Shown here in pieces: positions 7,304 through 14,966 of a stretch of 20,731 nt of DNA. The DNA is from RGIG5675 sp050943435. GTDB taxonomy: Bacteria; Bacillota; Clostridia; Oscillospirales; Ruminococcaceae. Numbering within the stretch: the first letter of the stretch is position 1; the number at the start of each line of letters is the position of its first letter. The stretch lies in assembly GCA_050943435.1 (NCBI GenBank), contig JBMNPE010000025.1, forward strand, positions 1-20,731, given 5' to 3'. The translations under genes were made by a program, and so were the position numbers. The notes under the pieces were generated by a model. It saw nothing but the letters and a program-made list of their open reading frames with translations, made no database searches and was not told where the DNA came from.

Positions 7304-8113
7304 ATGAAGACAGCATTAACAATCGCCGGAAGCGATTCCAGCGGAGGCGCCGGCATTCAGGCCGATATCAAGACGATGACCATGAATGGGGTATTCGCAA
7401 TGAGCGCAATTACGGCGCTGACAGCGCAGAATACTACCGGCGTAATCGGAATCCTCAACTCCACACCGGAGTTCCTAAAGCAGCAGATAGACGAGGTGTT
7501 CGAGGACATCCGCCCCGACGCAGTCAAGATCGGGATGGTCAGCGAGAGCGGCCTGATAAGGGTCATCGCGGAAAGGCTCAAGTTCTACAAGGCTGAGAAC
7601 ATTGTGCTCGACCCCGTCATGGTAGCCACGAGCGGGGCAAAGCTCATAAGCGACGACGCGATAGAAACCCTCCAGAAGGAGCTCATACCGCTAGCCATGG
7701 TCATAACCCCTAACATCCCGGAGGGGGAAGTGCTCTCCGGCATGAAGATAACCTCCGAGGATGGCATGAACGAGGCTGCGAGGGCGATATACGAAAAATT
7801 CGGCTGCAGCGTCCTCCTCAAGGGCGGGCACAGCCTCGACGACGCAAACGACCTTCTCTACGGGAAGGGCGGGGCACGCTGGTTCCGCGGGAAGCGCATA
7901 GACAACCCCAACACACACGGCACCGGCTGCACTCTCTCTAGCGCAATAGCTTCCAACCTCGCCAAGGGATTCGACCTCGAGACATCCGTGAGCCGGGCCA
8001 AGGAGTACCTCTCCGGGGCACTCGCCGCAATGCTAGACCTCGGGCACGGACGCGGGCCCATGAACCACGCGTTCAACCTCACCGGGAAATTTGCCGAGGA
8101 GGCCGGGGACTGA
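7304..8113 (+). CDS. thiD: Hydroxymethylpyrimidine/phosphomethylpyrimidine kinase
   Basis: Phosphorylates HMP and then HMP-phosphate to HMP-diphosphate, the pyrimidine substrate of ThiE; ribokinase-fold enzyme of 269 residues. Signatures include IAGSDSSGGAGIQAD (7-21), ALTAQNT, VKIGMV, VLDPVMVATSG, TPNIPEGEVL (commonly TPNLPEAE), LLKGGH and the anion-hole loop HGTGCTLSSAIA with C209. The ATG at 7304 has AGGAGG (7292-7297) six bases upstream. The frame is open back to an ATG at 7190 that overlaps the HAD stop (TAATG), giving a 38-residue extension unlike ThiD; I reject that start. Its own stop overlaps the transporter start (TGATG). Confidence 0.95.
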   Translation: MKTALTIAGSDSSGGAGIQADIKTMTMNGVFAMSAITALTAQNTTGVIGILNSTPEFLKQQIDEVFEDIRPDAVKIGMVSESGLIRVIAERLKFYKAENIVLDPVMVATSGAKLISDDAIETLQKELIPLAMVITPNIPEGEVLSGMKITSEDGMNEAARAIYEKFGCSVLLKGGHSLDDANDLLYGKGGARWFRGKRIDNPNTHGTGCTLSSAIASNLAKGFDLETSVSRAKEYLSGALAAMLDLGHGRGPMNHAFNLTGKFAEEAGD

Positions 8114-9288
8114 TGAGCAGGAAGAAGACATCCCTCTTCGACAACGGCCTCATATGGTTCGGGGCCGGCGTATCGCTCGCTGAGATACTCACTGGGACAT
8201 ACATTGCCCCGCTCGGCTTCTGGAAGGGATTTGCGGCAATACTTCTCGGGCACCTCATAGGCGGGGTTCTCTTTTATCTCGCCGGTGTAATAGGCGGGAA
8301 GACCGGGAAGAGCGCCATGGAGACCGTCAAGATGACATTCGGCGCAGGCGGCGGAAAACTGTTCGCGGTGCTCAACATAGTCCAGCTCGTCGGCTGGACC
8401 GCAATAATGATCTACGACGGCGCAAATTCGGCCTCCGGGATCTGAAATCCCGGGCACTGGGTGTGGTGCATCGTTATAGGCGGACTTATAGTGGTGTGGA
8501 TACTCGTCGGGATCACGAACCTCGGAAAGGTCAACACCGTCTCAATGGCGGCGCTGTTCATACTGACAATAGTCCTCTGTGTGGTCCTCTCGAGGCAGGG
8601 AGGCACCCCTGAGTCAGCATCCGACGCGATTTCCTTCGGGGCGGCCCTCGAGCTGTCTGCATCTATGCCGATTTCCTGGCTCCCGGTAGTCAGCGACTAC
8701 ACCCGGGAAGCCGAAAAGCCCGTCGGGGCATCCCTCGTCAGCACTATAGTCTACAGCCTGGTCAGCATATGGATGTTTGTGATAGGCATGAGTGCGGCCC
8801 TGTTCACCGGGACCACGGACATTGCCGAGATCATGATACGAGCCGGACTCGGAATAGCCGGGCTCCTGATAATAGTGTTCTCAACTGTCACTACGACGTT
8901 CCTCGATGCCTATTCAGCAGGGATATCCTGCGAATCTGTTTCAAAGAAGATAGACGGGAAAAAGGCGGCCATAGCTGCCACAATAATAGGAACGGTCTGC
9001 GCGATAGCCTTCCCGATGGACGACATCACGAATTTCCTCTATTTCATAGGGTCAGTGTTTGCCCCGATGGCAGCGGTAATGATAGGGACGTATTTCATCC
9101 TCGGGACCGATTCCGAGGGAAAATCCTTCGACTGGCTCAACCTGATAGTGTGGGCAGCGGGATTCGTGCTCTACAGGATACTGATGCGCGTCGACATCCC
9201 GTGCGGGTACACTCTTCCGGACATCGTCTTCACTGTGCTGCTGACCGTAATAGCCGGAAAGATAAGGAAAAAGCGCGAGAGCGCATGA
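8113..9288 (+). pseudogene. cytX: CytX-type hydroxymethylpyrimidine permease interrupted by an in-frame TGA
   Basis: NCS1-family membrane transporter, predicted to import HMP or a related pyrimidine for ThiD. The reading frame runs from 8113 to 9288 with a single interruption, TGA at 8443-8445 (codon 111). The 110-residue first part holds the start LFDNGLIWFGAGVSLAEI and about three helices. The remainder, open in the same frame, carries the other helices, including LSASMPISWLPVVSDYTREA, a family hallmark. A TGG to TGA change would restore a continuous 391-residue protein, normal for CytX, and Trp would fit before NPGHWVW. A GTG at 8461 could start the second part, but has no clear ribosome site. 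It could be a recent nonsense mutation, an assembly error or, less likely, a readthrough site. It is coupled to thiD by TGATG and ends the operon. Confidence 0.85.
8435..8453 (+). other. Perfect hairpin with the cytX TGA in its loop
   Basis: CCGGGAT (8435-8441) and ATCCCGG (8447-8453) form a 7-base-pair stem whose five-base loop CTGAA holds the in-frame TGA at 8443-8445. No T-tract follows, so it is not a terminator. Whether it has a function or is coincidental cannot be told from the sequence. Confidence 0.5.
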
Positions 9289-9303
9289 AGTCCTGTTACT
9301 TTC

Positions 9304-9339
9304 AAAGCCTGCGGAAAACATTTCCACGGGCTTTCTTGT
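9304..9339 (+). terminator. Intrinsic terminator of the thiamine operon
   Basis: AAAGCCTGCGGAAA (9304-9317) pairs with TTTCCACGGGCTTT (9321-9334) around an ACA loop: 14 positions with one G-U pair and one C-A mismatch. It is followed by CTTGTT. It lies 15 bases after the cytX stop and before the next promoter. Confidence 0.82.
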
Positions 9340-9386
9340 TCCCTGCGTGCGGGCGGCATTCTGCAGGGCTCCCGGAACCGGACTGT

Positions 9387-9414
9387 TTGGCATCCGGGCA
9401 AAAAAGGATATAAT
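9387..9414 (+). promoter_or_regulatory. Predicted promoter of the two small membrane-protein genes
   Basis: TTGGCA (9387-9392, one mismatch to the -35 consensus) and a perfect TATAAT (9409-9414) are 16 bases apart. The position just after the thiamine-operon terminator and about 60 bases before the next start codon indicates an independent transcription unit. Confidence 0.7.
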
Positions 9415-9473
9415 CAGAACATCCGGGCCGGAAAGCGCAGGCGGTGTCCTGCCGGGATACGGAGGATGAGGAC

Positions 9474-9992
9474 ATGAAGAAAAACACCATTATTATTTTT
9501 CTGAGAACAGCTGCGATAATAGAGGCGGCAATGGCGGTGTACTGCGTTGCGGTCATTGCCTTCCAGGGGGTCATCAAGCAGATGGACTTCGTCTCCGCAG
9601 AAGCATCGGAGTATACTGTCTACCCTGTGTTTCCGGCTGTCACATGCCTCATCTACGCAGTGTTCATGTTCATAGCGCTGGCCCAGGTCAAGAAGCCGAC
9701 CAGGGACCCATATAAAAAGGCCATGGTGCTCGGTGTGGTCTTTGTGGCGGTGTACTTCTTCGTGAGGATTTTAAACACGCTGGAAAATGTCGTGACTATG
9801 GATATGTTCAGCGTGTCCGGGTACATGTCAGCCTATTACGCGATTAAGGGCTTCATGACCAATGTCACTATTATAGGAAACCCCGTGGCATTTTTCTTCC
9901 TGCTGTTCGCCCTCGGGGCATACACTGCAGTGCCTCCGGACGGGCAGAACGGCCCGCAGTACCCGGATGTACAGCCGGGACAGCAGGTCTGA
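9474..9992 (+). CDS. Small four-helix membrane protein of unknown function
   Basis: I do not recognise a family. The 172-residue product has a KK-rich N-terminus and four likely membrane segments at about 7-31, 50-71, 82-102 and 124-152, ending in a polar Pro/Gln/Gly-rich tail (about 153-172) probably in the cytoplasm. The loop KKPTRDPYKK between helices two and three is strongly basic. The ATG at 9474 is preceded by GGAGG (9461-9465) at eight bases. It is 12 bases upstream of a second membrane-protein gene and shares its promoter and terminator, so the two probably work together. No catalytic or transport motif is visible. Confidence 0.82.
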   Translation: MKKNTIIIFLRTAAIIEAAMAVYCVAVIAFQGVIKQMDFVSAEASEYTVYPVFPAVTCLIYAVFMFIALAQVKKPTRDPYKKAMVLGVVFVAVYFFVRILNTLENVVTMDMFSVSGYMSAYYAIKGFMTNVTIIGNPVAFFFLLFALGAYTAVPPDGQNGPQYPDVQPGQQV

Positions 9993-10004
9993 GGTGAACA
10001 GAAG

Positions 10005-10490
10005 ATGAATGAAAAACAGCTGAGATCGGCTCTCGCCGATGAATACAAGAGCGCGAGGAAGGGCCTCGCAGGACTCATGGCAGCGGCAGTCGGCGCGAGG
10101 ACAGTCCTGGTGGTGCTGGAACTCTTAGTCTCTGTATACGCGGGAGAATCCGTGCCGGAGATTCTCAGAAGCATACTGGGATATGGCTGCATGGTGCTCT
10201 TTGCCGTCCTGATAGTGCAGGGAAGGAGGGCATTTGCGTATCTCGGAGCCGCCGGAGGCATTCTGATATTAATAAATGGAATAAGGGCCGTTGTCACACT
10301 GGAGGACCTCGGCCAGTACATTGTGATCTTCCGGGCATATGTCATTTCACTGATAGCTGCCGGTGCCATCGAAGCCGCAATGATGTTCTGGGCCGCGTAC
10401 GGCAGAAGGTTCAGGCCGTACTATACGGCCACCGATGAGCTCGAGATGAGAATATCGGAGTACAAGAAGATGAGCGGACAGATGAAATAG
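10005..10490 (+). CDS. Small membrane protein of unknown function, partner of the preceding gene
   Basis: A 161-residue product with no family I can name. A charged, soluble N-terminal stretch of about 20 residues (KQLRSALADEYKSARKG) precedes four probable membrane helices at about 21-45, 54-72, 76-97 and 104-131. The C-terminus is polar and charged, with DELEMRISEYKKMSGQMK likely helical. GAGGTG lies before the ATG. It follows the preceding membrane-protein gene by 12 bases and is followed directly by a strong terminator. The two proteins are similar in size and topology but I see no clear sequence similarity between them. Confidence 0.8.
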   Translation: MNEKQLRSALADEYKSARKGLAGLMAAAVGARTVLVVLELLVSVYAGESVPEILRSILGYGCMVLFAVLIVQGRRAFAYLGAAGGILILINGIRAVVTLEDLGQYIVIFRAYVISLIAAGAIEAAMMFWAAYGRRFRPYYTATDELEMRISEYKKMSGQMK

Positions 10491-10513
10491 AACAGATTTC
10501 CACAGTAATTGAG

Positions 10514-10542
10514 GGAGAAGCCTGTGGGCTTCTCCATTTTTT
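10514..10542 (+). terminator. Intrinsic terminator after the membrane-protein pair
   Basis: GGAGAAGCC (10514-10522) pairs perfectly with GGCTTCTCC (10527-10535) around a TGTG loop, followed by A and six T residues (10537-10542). It lies 23 bases after the stop codon. Confidence 0.92.
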
Positions 10543-10559
10543 ATGCAATTTTTTTTGTA

Positions 10560-10588
10560 TATTCATTTTCGCCGGCCTCTGATATACT
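10560..10588 (+). promoter_or_regulatory. Tentative promoter of the arc operon
   Basis: A good -10 hexamer TATACT (10583-10588) lies 72 bases before arcA. At 17 bases spacing the -35 region reads TATTCA, a poor match; TTGTAT at 10555-10560 is better but 22 bases away. A weak -35 would fit an activator-dependent promoter, as expected for arginine catabolism, but no activator site is identified. Confidence 0.4.
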
Positions 10589-10597
10589 GGAAAAGGA

Positions 10598-10629
10598 CCA
10601 GCCGGCTGGCTTTTTAGCCGTCAGCCGGC
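10598..10629 (+). promoter_or_regulatory. Palindrome and stem-loop in the arcA leader
   Basis: CCAGCCGGCTGG (10598-10609) is a perfect 12-base palindrome. Its GCCGGCTG half (10601-10608) also pairs with CAGCCGGC (10622-10629), with GGC/GCC extending inside, forming a stem-loop that ends 17 bases before the arcA ribosome site. Either an operator near the transcription start or an RNA stabilising/attenuating element is possible. The loop contains TTTTT, but no T-tract follows the 3' arm, so it is not a standard terminator. Confidence 0.45.
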
Positions 10630-10659
10630 GGAAAAAATGACTGCTGGAAGGAATATGAC

Positions 10660-11877
10660 ATGCCGATCCGCGTTGAAAACGAAACTGGAGAGCTCAGGAG
10701 AGTGGTGCTGCAGCGTCCGGGAAGGGAACTCGAGCACCTGAGTCCCGACACTATGGAAGCCCTCCTTTTTGACGACATTCCTTACCTCTACGGCGCACAG
10801 GCAGAGCACGACCGCTTTGCAGAGATACTGCGGGAAGCCGGGGCCCAGGTGCTCTACCTCGAGGACCTGGTCGTAGAGGCCATTTCCACGGACCCCGGCA
10901 TAAGGGACAGGTTCATAGCCGACGCAATCGACAGGGCAGGGGGAGTTGCCTCCGTATACAGGGACGAGCTCTTCCGGTATCTGTCGGGGATAGAAGACCT
11001 GCACGAGATGGTCTCCAGGACCATAGAGGGGATAAGCCTCGGGGAGCTCTCCTCCGGGGACAGAAACTCGCTGCCGTGGCTCGTGCAGCCGCAGTCCCAC
11101 TTCGTCATGGACCCGATTCCAAACATCTACTTTACGAGGGACCCGTTCGCCTCGATAGGGAGGGGAGTGTGCATCAGCCACATGAACACCGTTACGAGGC
11201 AGCGCGAGACCCTCTACGGAGAGTACATCTTCAAGTACCATCCGGATTTCAGGGATGTCCCCATATACTACAGCCCCGACATACCACTGAGCATAGAAGG
11301 CGGCGACATCCAGAACCTCAGCAGCAGGGTCGTGGCTGTCGGGATTTCACAGAGGACGCAGCCCGAGGCCGTTGAGCGGCTTGCCTCCGCCGTATTCTCA
11401 GATGAGGAATCCTCTGTTGAGACCATTCTCGCAGTGGAGATACCGCGTTCCAGGGCCTTCATGCACCTCGACACAGTGTTCACGCAGGTGGACTGTGACA
11501 AGTTCCTCATCCACCCCGGAGTCGTAGATTCCATGAGGGTCTTCGAGCTCACCGGAAAGGGGACCGGGTCTGTAAGGGCAAGGGAGCTCGATGAACCGCT
11601 CGAGAAGATCCTCTGCAGGCTCCTCGGGCTCGACGGAATCACTATGATCAGCTGCGGCGGGAAAAACAGGATTGCTTCCGAGAGGGAGCAGTGGAATGAC
11701 GGGTCGAACACCCTGTGCCTCTCCCCCGGGAAAGTCGTCGTCTACGACAGGAACTACGTAACGAACGAGGCCCTGGAAGAGGCAGGTGTAGAGATAATAA
11801 AGCTCCCGAGCTCCGAGCTCTCGAGGGGACGCGGGGGACCGCACTGCATGAGCATGCCGCTCGAGCGCGGCATCTGA
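10660..11877 (+). CDS. arcA: Arginine deiminase
   Basis: Hydrolyses L-arginine to citrulline and ammonia, the first step of the arginine deiminase pathway; cytoplasmic, 405 residues, the normal length. Diagnostic segments are FTRDPFASIG, EGGDIQNLSS, FMHLDTVFTQVD and the C-terminal GRGGPHCMSMP with nucleophile C396 (commonly GGPRCMSMP; the His in place of Arg is a small deviation). GGAAGGA (10646-10652) lies seven bases before the ATG. First gene of arcABC. The pathway yields ATP and ammonia and commonly gives anaerobes energy and acid resistance. Confidence 0.97.
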   Translation: MPIRVENETGELRRVVLQRPGRELEHLSPDTMEALLFDDIPYLYGAQAEHDRFAEILREAGAQVLYLEDLVVEAISTDPGIRDRFIADAIDRAGGVASVYRDELFRYLSGIEDLHEMVSRTIEGISLGELSSGDRNSLPWLVQPQSHFVMDPIPNIYFTRDPFASIGRGVCISHMNTVTRQRETLYGEYIFKYHPDFRDVPIYYSPDIPLSIEGGDIQNLSSRVVAVGISQRTQPEAVERLASAVFSDEESSVETILAVEIPRSRAFMHLDTVFTQVDCDKFLIHPGVVDSMRVFELTGKGTGSVRARELDEPLEKILCRLLGLDGITMISCGGKNRIASEREQWNDGSNTLCLSPGKVVVYDRNYVTNEALEEAGVEIIKLPSSELSRGRGGPHCMSMPLERGI

Positions 11878-11911
11878 AGATAAGTGGAAAACTGACGGAG
11901 GTATCTAAGCA

Positions 11912-12904
11912 ATGGCCGTAAATCTAAGGGGCAGGAGCCTGCTCACTCTTCTCGACTATTCCGATTCAGAGATAAGGTATCTGCTGGATCTCGCGCACGA
12001 CTTTAAACACCTCAAGCGGACCGGCACTCCGCACCGCAGGCTCGAGGGCAGGAATGTGGTGCTCATATTTGAAAAGACCTCAACCAGGACGAGGTGCTCT
12101 TTTGAGACAGCCGCGTACGACCTCGGTATGTGGGCAACCTACCTGGGGCCGGGAACGAGCCAGCTCGGCGGAAAAGAGAGCGTAGAGGACACCGCAAAAG
12201 TGCTCGGAAGGCTCTACGACGGGATTGAATACAGGGGATTCAGCCAGAAGACGGTCGAGATGCTGGCTTCCGCGTCTGGAGTCCCGGTGTGGAACGGCCT
12301 CACCGATGAGTTCCACCCCACGCAGATGCTTGCTGACCTCATGACTGTGGAGGAGAAGCTCGGGAGGCTAAGAGGCGTGAACCTCACATTCTTCGGGGAC
12401 GCGAGGAACAATGTTGCCAATTCCCTCATGGTCGCCTGCTCGAAGATGGGTCTCAATTTCACGGCCTGCGGCCCGAAGGAGCAGTTCCCCGCAGAGGAGC
12501 TCGTCGAAAGGTGCAGGGACTTATGCCGCACAAGCGGCGGAAGCGTGAGGCTCACTGAGGACCCCGAGGAAGGCGCCAGGGGAGCGGACGTGCTCTATAC
12601 CGACATCTGGGTCTCCATGGGGGAGCCTGATTCCATATGGAAGCAGAGAATATCCCTGCTCGAGCCGTACAGGGTGGACTCGAGGCTCATGGGGATGGCA
12701 GCTGACGACGCGGTGTTCATGCACTGCCTGCCCTCATTCCACGACACAAACACAAAGACGGGCATGGAGATAAAGGAAAAATTCGGGCTCACGGAGATGG
12801 AGGTCTCCGACGAGGTGTTCAGGAGCCCGAGGTCGGTCGTGTTCGACGAGGCCGAAAACCGCATGCACACGATAAAGGCCGTCATGTACGCGACTCTCTG
12901 CTGA
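11912..12904 (+). CDS. arcB: Ornithine carbamoyltransferase, catabolic
   Basis: Converts citrulline and phosphate to ornithine and carbamoyl phosphate, the second step of arginine catabolism; 330 residues. The carbamoyl-phosphate loop STRTR is at 57-61, HPTQ in DEFHPTQMLADL, the ornithine-site loop DIWVSMGEP, and the catalytic HCLPSFHD motif (usually HCLPAFHD). GGAGGT (11897-11902) precedes the ATG by nine bases. The catabolic direction is inferred from its place between arcA and arcC; sequence alone does not separate it from anabolic ArgF. It follows arcA by 34 bases. Confidence 0.95.
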   Translation: MAVNLRGRSLLTLLDYSDSEIRYLLDLAHDFKHLKRTGTPHRRLEGRNVVLIFEKTSTRTRCSFETAAYDLGMWATYLGPGTSQLGGKESVEDTAKVLGRLYDGIEYRGFSQKTVEMLASASGVPVWNGLTDEFHPTQMLADLMTVEEKLGRLRGVNLTFFGDARNNVANSLMVACSKMGLNFTACGPKEQFPAEELVERCRDLCRTSGGSVRLTEDPEEGARGADVLYTDIWVSMGEPDSIWKQRISLLEPYRVDSRLMGMAADDAVFMHCLPSFHDTNTKTGMEIKEKFGLTEMEVSDEVFRSPRSVVFDEAENRMHTIKAVMYATLC

Positions 12905-12914
12905 AGGAACCGCC

Positions 12915-13856
12915 ATGAAGATAGTAGCGGCACTCGGGGGGAATGCCCTGGGGCTTACCCCGTCAGAACAGCTGAGGAACGCCGAAAAGGCGGCTTCAGC
13001 GATAGCCGAGCTCGCAGAAGACGGGTTCAGCATAATAGTGGTGCACGGAAACGGCCCGCAGGTAGGGATGATAAACCTCGGGATGAATTATTCCGCTGGG
13101 AGCGGGGTCATACCTGAGGAGATCCCGCTTGCCGAGTGCGGGGCTATGAGCGAGGGATACATAGGCTATCACCTGCAGAACACGATCTCCAATGAGCTCA
13201 ATAAGCGAGGCCTCGACATAGGGGTTGCAACTGTCATCACGCAGGTCGTGGTGGACAGGTACGATCCGGCCTTCCAGGATCCCACTAAGCCGATAGGCAG
13301 CTTCTACTCAAAAGAGGAAGCCGACAGGCTGGCGGCAGAGAAGGGATGGACGATGAAGGAGGATGCCGGAAGGGGCTGGCGCAGGATGGTCCCGAGCCCG
13401 GAGCCGTGCGACATTGTTGAAAAGGATGCGGTCCGAAGGTTATCGGATGCGGGGACGATCGTGATAGCCGCCGGGGGCGGCGGAATTCCCGTAGTGAGGA
13501 AGAACGGCAGGCTCGAGGGAGTCGCCGCAGTAATAGACAAGGACCTCGCCGCAGAAAAAGTGGCGGAGCTTTCCGGGGCTGACAGGCTGATAATACTTAC
13601 AGCAGTCGACGGGGCCTATCTCGGGTGGAATACTGAAAACAGAAAGAAGATAGACAGAATGACCCCTGTTGAGGCATTCCAGCTCTGCGAGGAAGGGTGC
13701 TTTGCCAAGGGCAGCATGCTTCCCAAGGTAAAGGCGGCCGCAAGGTTTGCGGAATATGGAGGGGTCTCCGTCATAGCCTCGCTGGACGACGCTGTGAAGG
13801 CCGCTTCCGGGAAGGCCGGTACGATAGTTGCAGAGAAGACATTCCCGAGAGAATGA
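12915..13856 (+). CDS. arcC: Carbamate kinase
   Basis: Transfers phosphate from carbamoyl phosphate to ADP, giving ATP, CO2 and ammonia, the energy-yielding last step of the pathway; 313 residues, amino-acid-kinase fold. Visible motifs are ALGGNALG at the N-terminus, VVHGNGPQVG, the MSEGYIGYHLQ region, IAAGGGGIPV, and AVIDKDLAAEKVAEL with a Lys for phosphate transfer, followed by LTAVDGAYL and GSMLPKV near the end. AAGGA lies six bases before the ATG and only ten bases separate it from arcB. No arginine/ornithine antiporter gene follows; the next gene is on the other strand, 15 bases away. Confidence 0.96.
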   Translation: MKIVAALGGNALGLTPSEQLRNAEKAASAIAELAEDGFSIIVVHGNGPQVGMINLGMNYSAGSGVIPEEIPLAECGAMSEGYIGYHLQNTISNELNKRGLDIGVATVITQVVVDRYDPAFQDPTKPIGSFYSKEEADRLAAEKGWTMKEDAGRGWRRMVPSPEPCDIVEKDAVRRLSDAGTIVIAAGGGGIPVVRKNGRLEGVAAVIDKDLAAEKVAELSGADRLIILTAVDGAYLGWNTENRKKIDRMTPVEAFQLCEEGCFAKGSMLPKVKAAARFAEYGGVSVIASLDDAVKAASGKAGTIVAEKTFPRE

Positions 13857-13871
13857 TCCAGGACTGGTTGT

Positions 13872-14684
13872 TTACAGGTACTTTTCCAGCCTGCACTGTT
13901 CCACGACTTCCGTGCCCAGCAGAGTGACAGCCCGGGAGGGGCAGAGGCTTATGCACCTGTAGCACATGGCGCACCTTGTCCCCGGGACGGCCCTGATAAT
14001 CGGCTTTTCTCCCGGATCCGGGGAAGGAGAGGCCTGCATATGGATATTGCCCATGGGGCAGACTTCTGCGCATGTTCCGCACCCGACGCATTTTTCCGGG
14101 TCGATCTTAAGGCCTGCCGCATAATGTGAGGTCCTGCCATAGAACCAGAGGCGCTGGCCGAACAGGCCGGCTATGTGATTCAGGAAACCGAGGCCTTCCC
14201 TGGGGTATTTTCCATTCTTTATCTGCTCTGCTGCCTGGTCGATCTTCTTCGCTGCTCTGAGGACGATCTCGTGATTTTCCTCACGGGATTTTTTGAGGGC
14301 CCTTTTGTCGCAGACGCTGTCCGGCATTCGAACCTGCAGGCCGCCGGCCACAATGGCACCGTATTTTCTGAGCACGCGGGCTGCACACCCGGTCCCATCC
14401 CCGCTGAAGGCTCCCATTGTGGTGAGGCAGATTATGTGCTTTCCGCTCCACAGGTCCGGTTGCTGCCGGATATAATCGCGGACCATCAGCGGGGCATTGG
14501 AAAACTGCGTCGGGTATCCGAGGACAAGGAGGTCCGCCCTTCGTATGAGCTCAGCGGTCCCATCCGATTCTACAGGCGTCGTGACGGCGCCGGGATCGAG
14601 GTCCCTTGCAAGCCTTTCCACGCAGTATTTAGTGTTCCCGGTGCCGCTCATATATACCCCGAGCACGGGAATCTCGTTTTTCAT
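13872..14684 (-). CDS. Flavodoxin/ferredoxin fusion protein (EFR1-type)
   Basis: Predicted electron carrier or flavin oxidoreductase of 270 residues. The N-terminal flavodoxin-like domain begins with the FMN phosphate loop SGTGNTKYC (13-21) and continues through LGYPTQFSNAP and LTTMGAFSGDG. The C-terminal part holds two [4Fe-4S] clusters: C199-C202-C205-C209 (CVGCGTCAEVCP) and C238-C241-C244-C248 (CAMCYRCISLCP), as in bacterial-type ferredoxins. This combination matches the EFR1 family found in anaerobes, whose partners are mostly unknown. GGAAGGTG (plus positions 14692-14699) lies seven bases before the ATG. Transcribed alone and toward arcC; no link to arginine catabolism is evident. Confidence 0.9.
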   Translation of the reverse strand: MKNEIPVLGVYMSGTGNTKYCVERLARDLDPGAVTTPVESDGTAELIRRADLLVLGYPTQFSNAPLMVRDYIRQQPDLWSGKHIICLTTMGAFSGDGTGCAARVLRKYGAIVAGGLQVRMPDSVCDKRALKKSREENHEIVLRAAKKIDQAAEQIKNGKYPREGLGFLNHIAGLFGQRLWFYGRTSHYAAGLKIDPEKCVGCGTCAEVCPMGNIHMQASPSPDPGEKPIIRAVPGTRCAMCYRCISLCPSRAVTLLGTEVVEQCRLEKYL

Positions 14685-14966
14685 GAGCTTTCACCTTCCA
14701 GAAATAAATCACCTTAAAATGTATCTGTCCGCAGTCATGATTTTTTCACTGACAAAGCAAAATCTGCGCAAAATCTGATATGTACGGCAGCACTCTTATG
14801 GAGGCTGATGACAGTTATTGCTTCCGCATTTTGACAGGGAGGCTCGGTAAGCTTCAGGATAGACTTGATCCTCTTGGGTTATCGCGAAGAAAACCTCAGA
14901 GTCCAAAATGAGGCTGCCGGCAGCCGGAGACTGAATAAACAAATGCTAAGCTGGGGGAACTGTGAC

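Noticed and set aside
8435..8453. Selenocysteine insertion at the cytX TGA.
   Set aside because: The hairpin encloses the TGA instead of lying just downstream as a bacterial SECIS does, and the family has no cysteine or selenocysteine here; Trp fits better.
7858..8457. A 199-codon minus-strand open frame across the thiD/cytX junction.
   Set aside because: Low-complexity antisense translation with no recognisable domain, opposite well-supported genes.
14831..14865. TTGACA at 14831-14836 as the -35 of a promoter for the LytTR regulator.
   Set aside because: No acceptable -10 at 16-18 bases; the nearest candidate, TAGACT, is 23 bases away.
14798..14911. A 37-codon reading frame (starts MEADDSYCFRIL) before the LytTR regulator, considered as a signal peptide precursor or small protein.
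   Set aside because: No ribosome-binding site, no leader or processing motif, and it overlaps the likely promoter/leader region.
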